The translations under genes and the position numbers were made by a program. This document shows positions 42,784 through 53,690 of a stretch of 64,000 nucleotides of DNA, piece after piece (the stretch's first letter is position 1; each line of letters starts with the position of its first letter). This stretch comes from Sacculina carcini (Eukaryota > Arthropoda > Thecostraca > Sacculinidae), in the NCBI GenBank assembly GCA_916048095.2, contig OU696570.1, positions 9,973,816 through 10,037,815 of the forward strand. The letters are read 5' to 3'. The notes under the pieces are model-generated. The model had not been told where the DNA came from, made no database searches, and worked only from the letters and a program-made list of their open reading frames with translations.

Positions 42784-43437
42784 ATGGGTGAGAAAGAGTT
42801 CGACTTGAGGCTGATTCCAGAATTCGATGGAAAGCAAGATGTTTCTGAGCGGATTGGAAAAGTTCGAAAGATCTGTCGGCTCAGAAAAGTTTCAGATGTT
42901 GCGACAGTCATTCAAATGCGACTCTCGGGAGATGCATACGCCGTGGTGGATAGACTCTCCGATAAAGAGCAAGCTGATGTTGACAAAGTTGCTGATGCCC
43001 TAACTCAAGCATTCGGCAGTGGCCCGTATTTGTCATATGAGGAGTTAATCACTCGAAGATTGAAGGACGGTGAGTCAGTCGACGTATATTTGGCAAATCT
43101 AGAGAAACTTGCCGGCCGATGTGGCATTGCGAGTCCGCTTGCACTGAAATGTGCTTTCATCAGCGGCCTCCCAGAGAATGTTCGACATGTATTGCGAGCA
43201 AATTCAAAGCTGGACGACATGTGTCTGAAGAGTGTGCTGGAGCGTGCAAGAGTTGTTTTGACCGATGAACGTGTGTTTGTGGGAACCCGCAGCGGTATTT
43301 GCGCAGCAGGTAAGCGTAGCTCAGATGGCAGCCATTTTGATCGTTCGTTGATCTGTTATCAATGCGGCAAGCCTGGACATAGGACAAGAATGTGTCGCCA
43401 GCAAAAGCCCTCAGCTGTATGCTACAGATGCGGATAA
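42784..43437 (+). CDS. Gag of short gypsy-type element
   Basis: About 217 codons from the first ATG after the LTR (MGEKEFDLRLIPEFDG). Middle: SYEELITRRLKDGESVDVYL and LKCAFISGLPENVRHVL, typical of Ty3/gypsy gag. C-terminal zinc knuckle CYQCGKPGHRTRMC. A second knuckle starts (CYRCG) and is cut by a stop at 43435-43437. Function is capsid and RNA packaging. Confidence 0.88.
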   Translation: MGEKEFDLRLIPEFDGKQDVSERIGKVRKICRLRKVSDVATVIQMRLSGDAYAVVDRLSDKEQADVDKVADALTQAFGSGPYLSYEELITRRLKDGESVDVYLANLEKLAGRCGIASPLALKCAFISGLPENVRHVLRANSKLDDMCLKSVLERARVVLTDERVFVGTRSGICAAGKRSSDGSHFDRSLICYQCGKPGHRTRMCRQQKPSAVCYRCG

Positions 43438-43539
43438 GAATGTCTCTCGGAATTGTCGCGAAGCATTACCGTCGGGAAACGCGGACGGAGGAGAGACGTC
43501 GGCGTCGGTCTCTTCTCGTCAGTAAGCAAGGCGCTTCCC

Positions 43540-43962
43540 TGTGTGTAGCTTCACGTCGATGGAACGCGCCGGTTGGTGCTCATCGACACGGGGTGCTCCA
43601 CTAGCATTGCGCATGTTTCCGCCTGCTCCCGGTGGATCAGAAAGAAAGCTAGCTTCGGCACAATAAATGGTCAGCGCATTGTGTGCTCAGGCACTGGACA
43701 AGTATCTGTTCAATTGCCCGATGGTCGGTCAGCACGAGTGGATGTTCTGGTGGTAGAGTTTCGACCGATCAATTGCGACCTAGTCTTAGGAATGAACGGT
43801 ATATCATCACTGGGAGGAGTAATTGTGACTTCCCCAGTTGATGTGGTTTTTGGTGATCGCGCTCATGAATCGTGTTTTGCCGCTGTGAGCTCAAGTATAG
43901 AGCACGAATTCGAGATGCCGACCCGCAAAAGACGAAATCGAGCAACGTTGAGTTTGGTGTAG
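43540..43962 (+). pseudogene. Retropepsin-like protease with gag-pol break
   Basis: Reads RLVLIDTGCSTSIAHVSA with the DTG active site, then SVQLPDGRSARVDVLVV and CDLVLGMNGISSLGG. It lies in a frame different from gag after two stops. Downstream, the frame runs into unrelated sequence at about 43905, where pol is deleted. Confidence 0.8.
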
Positions 43963-44168
43963 TCCCGCGTCATGTCGGTGATCTTAGGCCAAGAATTGTG
44001 AGAGAACAACACGCTACTTCGGATCATGACGTCGCAGACGACGGAGGCATGATTATTACTGTGGACCGAGCCGAACATGACAATGCTGGTGTTGAAAACG
44101 ACGGTGAGCGGATGCTGAGACTATCAGAACGGATGAGAAGACCACCTCGACGATATTGTTGTGATTGA
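43962..44168 (+). pseudogene. Possible integrase tail remnant
   Basis: A short frame ends with RLSERMRRPPRRYCCD, which resembles the extreme C-terminus of gypsy integrases (R-rich, PPRRY). It lies directly before the purine tract and 3' LTR, as an integrase tail should. Confidence 0.5.
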
Positions 44169-44198
44169 GATGACATGTGTCATGTCATCTGGGAGGAG

Positions 44199-44639
44199 TG
44201 TAATTGCATGGACATGTGTGTGTGTGTGTGCTTGTTTGAGTCGTGCGTTGTCGTATATTGTGAGTTATCCACATGTGTGTATGTATGCGCGTGTTTGCTG
44301 ACCTGTTCTGCGGAGTGTTTGATTATCATGTGTGTGTGTGTGTGTGTGTATGCGCGCGTATGTATGTGTGTATGTGTGTGCGACTGCGTGTGTGTTTGCA
44401 CAATATGCTGAGAGGAGTTCGGTACGGCGGCACTGAAGCAGCCGGAAGTCTGGTTAGAGAAGGGTGGCAGTGCTAATGTGAGTGTATCGCGGGGTTGTTG
44501 TGTTGCTGGTGGTGTTAGGTGTGGCTGGCGCAGCAGATGGAGAGTTGAATTGGTGTGGTGTTGTGGCGTTTATTTCCCTTGTGTTTTAGTCTAGAATTAT
44601 ACGTTCCCAATTTGTGTTTTTTTTCTTTTTACAACCACA
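44199..44639 (+). repeat. 3' LTR of short gypsy-type element
   Basis: 441 bp partner of 42329-42767. Differences are mainly in GT tract length and a few substitutions, so the insertion is fairly young. Confidence 0.9.
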
Positions 44640-44658
44640 TGTTCATAATACATATACC

Positions 44659-44659
<1 letters not shown>

Positions 44660-44747
<88 letters not shown>

Positions 44748-44765
44748 ATGTGTGTATATATATAC
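44660..44765. repeat. (TA)n and (GT)n microsatellite
   Basis: About 68 bp of nearly pure TA followed by (TG)n and a second short TA run. It lies inside the hAT element, next to the gypsy insertion. Confidence 0.95.
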
Positions 44766-44989
44766 AGCACATTTGTCAAAAAAAAAGTATCTTGATTACT
44801 GGCCACTCCATGCTAGGAATACTGATATTTTACCGCAAAATAATCAGTCTTTCCCATCACCCCCTAAAATCTATTTCAGCACCCCTGGGGGTGCTAGAAC
44901 CCCAGGTTAAGAAACACTGGATTAGAGTGACTTGTTGAGAAGTCTGCATCGTCCGGGATGCCATTATGAACATGTTTCACTGATCACAC

Positions 44990-46150
44990 TGTTGCATTGT
45001 TTGCTTAGCTTTGGTTGTGGGCTTAATAAGAAGAACTTTTATACACATTGACCATACAATTTTCAAGGCCCTCTACACTGCATTGGTCAGGCCCCACCTA
45101 GAGTACGTCAACCAGTTGTGGTGTCCCCATCTGGTGGAGGACATAAAGGCTGTGGAGAACGTGCAGAGGAGAGCAACAAAGCTGGTGTCTTGCCTAAAAG
45201 ACCTGCCTTATGAGGACAGTCAGCTGGAGTTGCCCACAGTGGCATACAGGAGATCCCGGGGACCAAATCGAGACTTTCAAAATTATAACCGGAGAATATG
45301 ATTTGGAGTGCACATATTTGGAGTGACCTTTTTGAGATGCGGGTAGACACAACCACACGAGGAAATTCAAGGAAAGTCTTCAAGTCAAGAGCCAGACTGG
45401 ATGTGCTTAAGTTTATAATTACGAGCGAGCGAAGCGAGCAAGTTCATACTTGCTAAGGTCACGCTTAAGGTCACGCTTTTCAGAGGCTTATATCTCTGGA
45501 ACCATAAGTCCAATTAACATGCATTTTTTTGTTGGGTAGCCCAATCCTTCCTGCCGCGAATGAGACCATGCCGAATCATGTCAGTGCCCAGTGTGGCACG
45601 TGGCACGTGCCATATGCACTCTTATAATCTTTTAATCTTATCTTCGTCTCGAAATGTAAAATGAAGATAATTCATGGTAATAGAAATTTATTTAGACAAA
45701 TGTATTTACGACAAAGTTTGATTACATATGATAGCTTCACGCTCGCTCGTTAATCGCCGAACACGGCGCCTTACTGGTTATTATTATTATTAATTACAGG
45801 CAAATCGAGTAGCATGGGAAGAGTGCAAGCACTATTATCACCCTTAGGTGGCCCCATGTACCGGAAGCGCCCAAAAGATTCAGAGAGAAAGAGATTTCGA
45901 AAAGAACAAGAAACAAAATTCTAGAAAGAGAGTTGGAAAATAAAATGATGATTATATAACAATAAATAATAAACCATCATCCGATAACACTTCATAAAGT
46001 TCTCCTTTTCCAACCGTGTGATCAACCACTGGAACAGTTTGCCAGAGTGGGTAGTGAAGGCTGAGTCAGTGGAGAAATCTGAGGCAAAACTAGATAGGTT
46101 TAGGAAAACTCAAGAACAAAGGTTTTGTCATTGATACCAAATACCACACT
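44990..46150 (+). mobile_element. CR1-type LINE C-terminal fragment, interrupted
   Basis: 45011-45300 reads LYTALVRPHLEYVNQLWCPH and ENVQRRATKLVSCLKDLPYE, a typical CR1-group RT C-terminal domain. The tail resumes at about 45985-46120 in another frame with SNRVINHWNSLPEWVVKAES. Between them (about 45410-45985) is inserted sequence that includes another LINE 3' end (45780-45960, minus). Truncated at the 5' side by about 44990. Confidence 0.8.
45410..45985. repeat. Insert within the CR1 fragment
   Basis: Contains GCGAGCGAAGCGAGC near 45422, plain AT-rich sequence to about 45775, and from 45780 a minus-oriented LINE 3' end with a (TTA)n tail, related to 20425-20540. No gene is seen in the first 360 bp. 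Confidence 0.5.
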
Positions 46151-46477
46151 CCACACCACACGCAGCCAACGAAGTGTTCAGGCTGCCGTACTGGAGCCAC
46201 AGGCCAATGAAGGCCTCTTCCAGGGGATCTTCTGTGAGTATCTTCTGTGTTGGTGTTGTTGTTATGCGCTTCGGCCTAATTCGACCATTTCGCGCAGACA
46301 CTGCCTTACGACAGCATTGTCATTCGTCTAGTCAGTGTCGTATTTGATCAACGATGTTTGGGCAAGGAACTGCCCAGTGTAAAAAGGATGCGATATTAAA
46401 CTAACATAAAATGCGGGAACCTTCTAAATCGATATGATTTTTGGAACAAAGTTTGCACGTCTCTCGGAGAATGTAAA

Positions 46478-47420
46478 TTATATTGCACTGTCCAGGCCGG
46501 ATTCACGGAGAAACTCGGACATTAAGTTGTATATTTCAGGGTTTTCTGAACCCAGAATCGTGCTGAGGCTCGGGGCCAGCTGTTGGCTCGCTAAGTACCG
46601 TAAAAGTGAGCGGCGCTGCCGGCCATAACTCACACAATCTATGAGGACATGCTCAACTGTGAGAGGGACGCCACATTCTATACAAGTCGGCGGAGGTACT
46701 TTGTCAATTAGAAAACTATGTGTAAGTCTAGTGTGTCCAATTCTCAGTCGATCCAACAGTCTCTCTTGTCTCGGGGAGATCGCTGCTGGCGCCGAGTGAG
46801 GACCCATCTGACTAATTGCTCGCCCGAGGGCATATTGTGGTCTAATTTGGTTCCACCGCTCACGGCAATGCGCATTGCCGTGAGCGTATGCGTATATATA
46901 TATATGCGTATATATATATGATACTTGTTGGTCCACCAGCGAGTACAACAGACTTCTACTGAACGGGTACTGTTGTATTTGTACCTCTTTCAGGGCCATC
47001 TTTGCCTCTCGATCGACGCGCTCGTTTCCCGGAATGCCCTTGTTAGCTAGAATCCATATGAATTGGCATGATTTACCCGCACTTTTCAAACGATGATTGT
47101 TTATTAATATATGACGATGAATAAAATTATGCGATGATATCTGTGAAATGTGTTGTAGAGTCGACTGAGATTCCTAAAAAATGATAGTGCTACTGAAATT
47201 GGACGATACTGCCAACAACAGGGCGCGATAAATGGCGTACAATGGAACCGCGTGGAAACATGAAACATATGATGGCAGGCTGTACCTGAACACTTGTTGA
47301 TGTAGCTGAGGAGCATTTGAGACAAACACAGTGCAGCCTACCATATCACCCATCTTTGAGCCATCAGTATAAATGTGAGTACAGTGACTTTGCGAGACTG
47401 TAAATTCGGCGCACAGCGGC
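46478..47420 (-). pseudogene. LINE RNase H and C-terminal zinc finger
   Basis: Near 47370 the frame reads HIYTDGSKMGDMVG (first catalytic Asp). 47089 onward has FIWILANKGIPGNERVDREA, with the later part of RNase H, then a C-terminal finger CIECGVPLTVEHVLIDC. The segment YIYTHIYIYAYAHGNAHC is a low-complexity insertion containing the palindrome at 46857-46886. Frames are broken between the two halves. Confidence 0.8.
46857..46886. repeat. Perfect 30-bp palindrome
   Basis: CGCTCACGGCAATG, CG, then the exact inverse. It is followed by TATGCG and (TA)n runs. It interrupts the RNase H coding region of the LINE and has kept the frame open. Confidence 0.9.
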
Positions 47421-47590
47421 CGTACCTCCGCTACAGTCGTTGTTATGTACGAGATGTGCGGGTGAGAGGTCCGTTAAGTGTGCGTTGTTATGTGCGAGAT
47501 CCGTCACCCAGGGCGGTGTCGGTGTGAATGCGCGAATACACGATGGAATAGATACACCCAGATATAATTATTGACTCGCCTACTAAATGA

Positions 47591-47884
47591 TCACTCTAAA
47601 ATACGACTACGAATGGAGTGTGAATGTTGGATTTCGATGTCATTACAATTCATCATCGGTTTTAAAATATGATTATGGTCAATAAAAACTATCATGGCGT
47701 ATCTGAGAGAAATTTGGATCATTATCAGGTCTAGAGCCGGAATGTCGGTATAGGCCCGTAGCGCCTCCACCGGCGAGGCTCTGTGAGCACCAGTGATAAT
47801 ACGTAGACAATCGTTTTGAACCGTCTCAAGTCGGTGGAGCACTGACCGACTGGCCGCAGAGTAAACCTGAACGCCGTAGTCCAA
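47591..47884 (-). pseudogene. LINE RT C-terminal part after the Tigger insertion
   Basis: Reads MDYGVQVYSAASRSVLHRLE, then DCLRIITGAHRASPVEAL, the usual domain after the RT thumb in I/R1-type LINEs. It continues the 50320-51070 RT on the other side of the Tigger element. Confidence 0.78.
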
Positions 47885-47923
47885 AAAATTTTACCCCGAG
47901 AAATATTTACAAAAATAAATATA

Positions 47924-50285
47924 CAGTGATACCTCTGCTCACGAACATAATTGGTTCCCAGAAAGCGTTCGTAAGGCGAAAAGTTCGTCTTCCGAACATT
48001 TATTTCCCATAAGAAACCATACAAATCAGAATAATCCGTTCCCAGGTCCCCATAAAACATAATTTTCTACTAAGTAAGCCTTAAGACTACAAAAAATACC
48101 TTATTTTATGTATAATAAATGTTTTATTGTATTGTAATTAAAAAAATAAACGAAAATAATCAAAGAAACGAATTGTAATAAAAGAAACGAATTGTAATAA
48201 AATAATTGTATTGAACGAACGAATTGTAATAACAGAAATAAGAGGGAGGGAGTGAGTTACTGTTTGGAAGGAGAGTCAGCTTCCATAAGCACTGTAGGTA
48301 ACTCAACCTCCGGTGTGGCTTCTCTTCTTTGCTTCTTAGAAGGTGACTCTTTATCCTTTTTGCTGACTAGAAACCTCTTAATTGACACCTGTTGCTTTCT
48401 CAGTTGTATGGTCTTACGAAACTGAGTCATCACATTATCATTCATCATGTCGATGATTCTCATAGCCACAGTCTTTTCTGAATGATACTGCTCGATAAAA
48501 GCCTGCACATCACTCCACTTAGCTAACATGGTCTTGATGCTCTCACTTGATGCTGCAGCCATCTCCTCGTCCTCAGATGACAACTCCTGAATGGCTTCCT
48601 TCTGCTTGTCCTCTTGAAGACAAATCAAATCCTGTGTGGTGAGGACCTCATTATGGTCAGCAACAAGCTCCTCGACGTCATCTGCATCCACTTGGAGTCC
48701 CATGTTCTGTCCCATGGAAACAATGTCGTTCACAACAACAGAGTCTTGAGGATCAGATCCTTCAAAATCCCTCTCAAGGATGCATGCGGGCCACAACTTC
48801 TTCCATGCTGCTATAAAAGTTCGAAAGGTAACATCATGCCAAGCCTTTTCTATCAGTTGAACACAATGATACACATTGAAATGGTCCTTCCAATAATCCC
48901 TAAGGGATAGATCGGTGTCATTGGTCACGTGAAAGCACCGAGTAAATAAAGCCTTAGTGTAAAGCTTCTTAAAGCTTGCGATAACTTGCTGGTCCATGGG
49001 CTGCAGGAGGGGGTTGTGTTGGGAGGGAGAAATTTGACCTTGATGAATTCAAGATCACCTTGAAGTTCCTCCTCCAAACTTGGTGGATGCGCTGGGGCAT
49101 TGTCAAGGAGAAGAAGACACTTGACAGGGAGTCCTTTCTCCTCGGGATATTTCCTCACTGAAGGAGCGAAAACATCATGCATCTAGTCCATAAACAGGAG
49201 ACGAGTAACCCAAGCTTCGGTGTTGGACTTCCACATTACAGGAAGCTTGGATTTAACCACCTGATTTTTCTTGAAGGCCCTTGGGTTTTCTGAGTGATAA
49301 ACCAACATTGGTTTTATCTTACAGTCGCCACTGGCATTGCCGCACATCAGGAGGGTTAGCCTATCTTTCATAGGCTTATGCCCAGGGACGGACTTCTCTT
49401 CCTGTGTAATGAAAGTCCGCTTAGGCATCTTTTTCCAAAAAAGACCGGTTTCATCAGCATTAAACACTTGATGAGGAACGTAGCCTTCTTCTTCCACCAT
49501 CTTGAGAAATGATTCCTCGTACGTTTCGGCAGCTATATCATCAGAACTGGCTGCCTCACCATGACGAATGACACTGTGAATCCCTGTACGACGCTTAAAC
49601 TTCTCGAACCATCCGTGGCTAGCCTTGAAATCATCAATGGATGACGAACTTCCAGCTTGCATCTTGATGATATCCGAGTGAAGTTGCCGTGCTTTCTCGG
49701 CGATAATACTCTCACTCACACTGTCACCTGCTAGCTGTTTTTCATTTATCCAAACCAACAGAAGTTTTTCAACCCTTTTCTATTCCCTGAGACCGTTGCT
49801 TAGACAACACAGAAACATTCTTAGCCACACACGCACTCATAATAGCTTCCTTGTTCTTCAGGATGGTAGCAATAGTAGACGTACTGGTACTGGGACGCTA
49901 AGTCACACAAACGCACACCTCGTTCGTGTTTTTCAATGATCTCCTTCCTCTGCTCGATCGTCATTTTCTTTAATCTTTTCTTAGGCTCAACACTAGCCTG
50001 TGGTGGGGTCTTTTTCGGACCCATAATAGCAAAACTACACTCAATATGGTCCAAAATATCTATCAAAGACAAACCACGTGTGCACTCGACGAAAGGCGGT
50101 GACGAACTGGTACCCCGTGAGCGTGCGTCAGCTTCTCGTGGCCGCCACCGTGGCGCTGTTCGACCGCGTGGCTTGGTTCGTCCGCCGAAAACTGGTTCGT
50201 GAGCCGAGACTATATGCTCGCGAATTTAATGTTCGTGAGGCGAAAAGTTCGTGAGCTGAAGCGTTCGTCAGCGGAGGTATTACTG
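47924..50285 (-). mobile_element. Tigger/pogo element
   Basis: 2362 bp with inverted ends CAGTGATACCTCTGCTCACG and CAGTAATACCTCCGCTGACG, flanked by TA on both sides (47922-47923 and 50286-50287). It carries one broken transposase on minus. It interrupts the RT of the surrounding LINE and so is younger. Confidence 0.93.
48257..50024 (-). pseudogene. Tigger transposase, frameshifted
   Basis: Starts MGPKKTPP at 50024 with the CENP-B-like helix region (RLKKMTIEQRKEIIEKHERG). After a frameshift near 49870 comes the second DNA-binding part (DDFKASHGWFEKFKRRTGI). DDE core: VFNADETGLFWKKMP, LLLLDNAPAHPPSLEEEL and FLPPNTTP. After a frameshift near 49010 comes the third catalytic region (MDQQVIASFKKLYTK) and an acidic tail ending at 48257. 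The order matches Tigger/JRK-type transposases. Three breaks make it inactive. Confidence 0.9.
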
Positions 50286-50404
50286 TATATAAAATATTTA
50301 CCCCGAGAAAAGTGTGAGATTATTTTTGTGGCACCTGTTCACCGGCTAGAGTTAATGACTGATGGGACTTATGGCCGTCGATCGAATATAGCACTACAGA
50401 TGAC

Positions 50405-51071
50405 TTACTGGCCGAAAATTTCAACCCGTTTCTGCCGTTTTCTGCCCGTTTTTTGCCACTCAGAGGGTAAATCGAGGCATTTCTGTAAAACATGCATAAT
50501 ATGGAGAATGTCGTCACCCTGAAACCATATCGCACAATCATCGGCATATAATGAATATGACAAAAATGTTGGCAAGGCATCAAATATATCATTAATCATG
50601 AGGTTAAAAAGCAGAGGCGAGATGCAGCTACCCTGTGGCAGCCCTACAGATGAAATGTGCCGATCAGATAAAACGTTGTTGAGTCGCACACGGAGGCTTC
50701 TTTGTCCCAGTACAAAAAATTATCAGATAAAACGCCATATGCCCGCGAAAACCCATTTGAAACCGTTTATAAATGAGTCTTTGAGGAATGAACGAGTCAT
50801 ACACGTTCGAAATATCCAGGTAGATCACCACCGTACATTTTTTTCGGCAAACCCCGTACGTATATGCTTTTCGAGCCGCACCACCTGATCCATCACAGCA
50901 CAATTGGGGTGAAAAGCGCTTTGGTGGCCGTCCAAAAGACTGACGCTCGATCAGGTGAGACAAACTATGGGTGACCATACGCTCGAGGAGTTTGCTGAGG
51001 CAACTAGTGAGAGTGATAGGTCGGCAAGAGGACACGCTCTCTTTAGTTTTTTCTGTTTTCAGGATGGGCAC
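50405..51071 (-). pseudogene. LINE RT, central part
   Basis: 50664-51071 has SCRPITLTSCLSKLLERMV and VVIYLDISNVYDSF (catalytic Asp). 50405-50689 has SSVGLPQGSCISPLLF and YSLYADDCAIWF (catalytic Asp pair). The two frames differ by a frameshift near 50680. Near 50310 TFLGV marks the end of the palm, just before the Tigger insertion. Confidence 0.82.
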
Positions 51072-51689
51072 TACTGTGCTTTATTTCCATAGCTCGTGAA
51101 ACGAATGTTTTGTCCAGACTTGATTGAAAAACGGTAAAATATGGTTTTTAAAAGATGTAGATATGTGTTTATAAAATAGATAATGAATGTCATCCGGCCC
51201 CACAGAAGTGTTGCCGGTCTCGGAAATAGCTCTATTGAGCTCGTGAAGTGTGAAATTGTTGTTGTACAGTATATGGTGACTAGAAAAAAAGCACATGGCG
51301 GGATTAAATACCGAGGTTGTGTCGTCCCACATGACTCCGCACTATCGTTCACCCCTGAAGTGACCGATTGGAAATGTGCGGCCAGTGCGTTGGACACAGC
51401 GCTCGTGTCGGCAATTATCCGCCCATCCACGGTCAATACAGGGGACTTTTGTTCTGATGTAGTCCCGTTTAGTTTCCTAATTTTCTCCCAGATTTGTGAA
51501 GTCGGTGTGGATGAGGTGAACGGATTAGTAATAAAAAATTGCCACGAACTAATTTTGGCATTTCTAATTATTTTGCGTGACCTGTCTCTTTCTCGACAGA
51601 AAACAAAACGAGTTTCGGTGGTTTTCAGACTCTGGTGTCGCCGTAGCGCTCACTTACGCCGAGCGATCGCCTGACGACACTCATCGTCG

Positions 51690-52440
51690 AACCACGGTAC
51701 CGGCCTTTTTTTCGGTGGACCATTTCTGCGCGGTATACACATACTGGCGGCACGAAGAAATGTTTCGTTTATTGTGCGCAAAAATTCATTTGTGGATCTA
51801 ATTTCATATTCAGCGGTTAATTCACATGCCTGTGAGAAGGCGGACCAATCGGCCCGCCGGAAACTCCAGCCCGAGACCCACTGTGACGACGAGACACGCT
51901 GGAAGTCGACACATATATCGGGTAGTGGTCCGACGACCGCGTGTCAGAGTCTACACGAACCAACGGACTAATTCCGGCGAGCATATAGTCAGATCGATAG
52001 CTGACGAACCGCCTGAAGAGATGTCGTATCTCGTCATAGACCTATCATTTAGTAGTACTAAGGAGTTGCGCAAACTGAAATTTATAACTAGTTCACCTTT
52101 TTCCGATGTATGTCCGCTGTCCCAAAAAGGATCCTGTGCGTTGAAGTCACCTACAATAAAAAACCTTGTTACGCGAAGTTGAAACCATGTTGTCTAAAAG
52201 TGTGCTGAGTTATGTTGAAGAGACGTGTGACGGTGAGTAAATACAATAAATATCAACCAGGCACTGGTGTAACTTCACCGTTCAGGCCACAGTCTGTATG
52301 CCGTTGTTAGCAGATGGCAGATTGAGCGCAGTGTACTGCAGTCAGTTGTGAATATACATAGCCGCACCTCCCCGGCGTCTACCTGACCCAGCAAAATCGG
52401 CTCTGAGAATTGTTTGTTTGTATTAATCCAACCAACAGGA
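51690..52440 (-). pseudogene. LINE endonuclease and linker, broken
   Basis: Pieces read on minus: GGAAMYIHNSLQYTALNL (52330-52380), FYCRRLQ/GDFNAQDPFWDSG (about 52110-52170 across a frameshift), a region ending SGGSSAIDLTIC (about 51990-52020), and the linker RADWSAFSQACELTAEYEI. Consistent with an APE-type endonuclease followed by the pre-RT linker. Confidence 0.65.
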
Positions 52441-52451
52441 TATGATCCCAA

Positions 52452-53570
52452 TTACAGATTGTTTACACAATGACACACGCAGACAAGATATAAGGTACAC
52501 AAGTCGAATGATAAATTGGCTATGAATGTACAACAGCTAGTACAACAGGCTTTGCGAATTTTCCGCCTGCTATCGCAAATAATATCCATGTTGAGCTGTG
52601 CATTTGCGATATTGTTGAACGTGTTCGGAATTATCGTGCACCATAAACTGCTGGTAGTCTTGGTACGCGCCGCCGGCACGTACAGCGGGTCTCGGACACG
52701 CACACCCGACTTCGGCACCCTCAGACTGACTCGCGACAGCAGAAAGGAAGACTCCAGTCTATTGTTGAGCAGGGAGTGCAGATAATCAACATCCAGCCAT
52801 CGCCTTCTGGCCTCAAGGGCCGTCATGGCTTGCACAAAGTTCGTCATAGCTGAGTTCGGTCTTGCATCTCTGCAAATATTTCAAGATGCGGAGAAAACGA
52901 CGCTGAATAGACTCCAGCCGCTTGATGTGTGTGTGACGGCTGCGCCAGACCAAAGCACACTGGCGTACTCTGTGAGGGACCGCACATTGGAGCTGTACGC
53001 TGAGATGAGCCCCCTGGGGTTGAAGTTGGACGGCAGACCCTGAACGCTCCGAGTGCGGGAGGATTCCCAATGCGCGGTTGGCTTTCCGGACGACTGCGTC
53101 AACATGTGCTACGAAGTTGATCTCGCTGTCGAAGATCACGCCGAAGTCACGTGATGTCGTGACTTTTTTAGTGCGTCGGACGAAATTGTATAATGTATTT
53201 CGAGTGGTTTCGTCTTGAGGGTTATGTAGAGGTGTGAGCATTTAGCCGGGTTCAACTGCAATGTCCATTCACTATGTGAATTGAACCCCATTCCGCTGTG
53301 TCTGCAGTATCTCTTGGTCAGCAGGATTTGCCACTGATTGAAACACCTTCACGTCATATGCGTATAGCAAAGCAGATGGCCCCAGATTTTGCGCCAAGTC
53401 ATTAATGAAGATGACGAACAGCATCGGGCTGAGCACTGAGCCCTCAGGCACTCCGCTTGTCACATCGGTCCATTGAGATGCCGTGCCATTCACCAGCACA
53501 TGCTTTTTCCGATCCGCCAGAAAAGATTTCAACAGCTCAAGGACCGGACCTGAGATATTCAGCATGGCGT
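52452..53570 (-). pseudogene. Jockey-like RT, C-terminal half
   Basis: 53272-53565 has LLKSFLADRKKHVLVNG, VTSGVPEGSVLSPMLF and LYAYDVKVFQSV; the catalytic pair is YAYD here, not YADD. 52813-53241 has TSRDFGVIFDSEINF and then, after a frameshift, SIQRRFLRILKYLQ. 52452-52847 gives the C-terminal end (WLDVDYLHSLLNNRLESSFL). Several frame breaks. Confidence 0.82.
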
Positions 53571-53690
53571 ATAGCTTATAGTACAGCAGACGATGGTCGA
53601 CGCTCTGGAATGCTGAAGTGAAGTCTGTGTAGACTACGTCTAATTGACGCTTCTGGTCAATGGCGTCACCAGCATGGGCAATAAACTCAG

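Larger units (their letters stand above)
42329..44639 (+). mobile_element. Short Ty3/gypsy-type element, pol deleted
   Basis: LTRs at 42329-42767 and 44199-44639 (about 440 bp, TGTAATTGC...ACAACCACA), with the 5-bp duplication TGTTC on both sides (42324-42328 and 44640-44644). Inside: gag (42784-43437), protease (about 43560-43850) and a short integrase-tail remnant (about 43960-44165). RT, RNase H and most of integrase are missing. A purine tract GGGAGGAG lies just before the 3' LTR. No standard TGG primer site follows the 5' LTR; the sequence there is AGCTATTTCGGC. Confidence 0.9.
39931..44919 (-). mobile_element. Buster/ZBED-type hAT element carrying an LTR element
   Basis: 4989 bp with ends CAGCGATTCTTAACC and, inverted, CAGTGTTTCTTAACC, flanked by a perfect 8-bp duplication GATTAGAG (39923-39930 and 44920-44927). 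It carries a decayed transposase on minus (40174-41946). A 2311-bp gypsy element (42329-44639) and a (TA)n tract (44660-44735) lie in its 5' part (minus sense). Removing the gypsy element leaves a unit of about 2.7 kb. Confidence 0.92.
46390..52440 (-). mobile_element. RNase H-bearing LINE, split by a Tigger element
   Basis: On minus: endonuclease (about 52440-51900), linker and RT (51700-50320), Tigger insertion (47924-50285), the rest of RT (47884-47591), RNase H (about 47420-46980) and a C-terminal zinc finger (to 46478). RNase H after RT is known in the I, Ingi, Loa, R1 and related clades. All coding parts are broken. The 5' end is missing or covered by the adjoining LINE at 52447. Confidence 0.8.

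Noticed and set aside
42310..44411. CRISPR-like or satellite array suggested by the paired GT-rich blocks
   Set aside because: The two blocks are LTRs: TG...CA ends, a 5-bp duplication and gag-protease between them.
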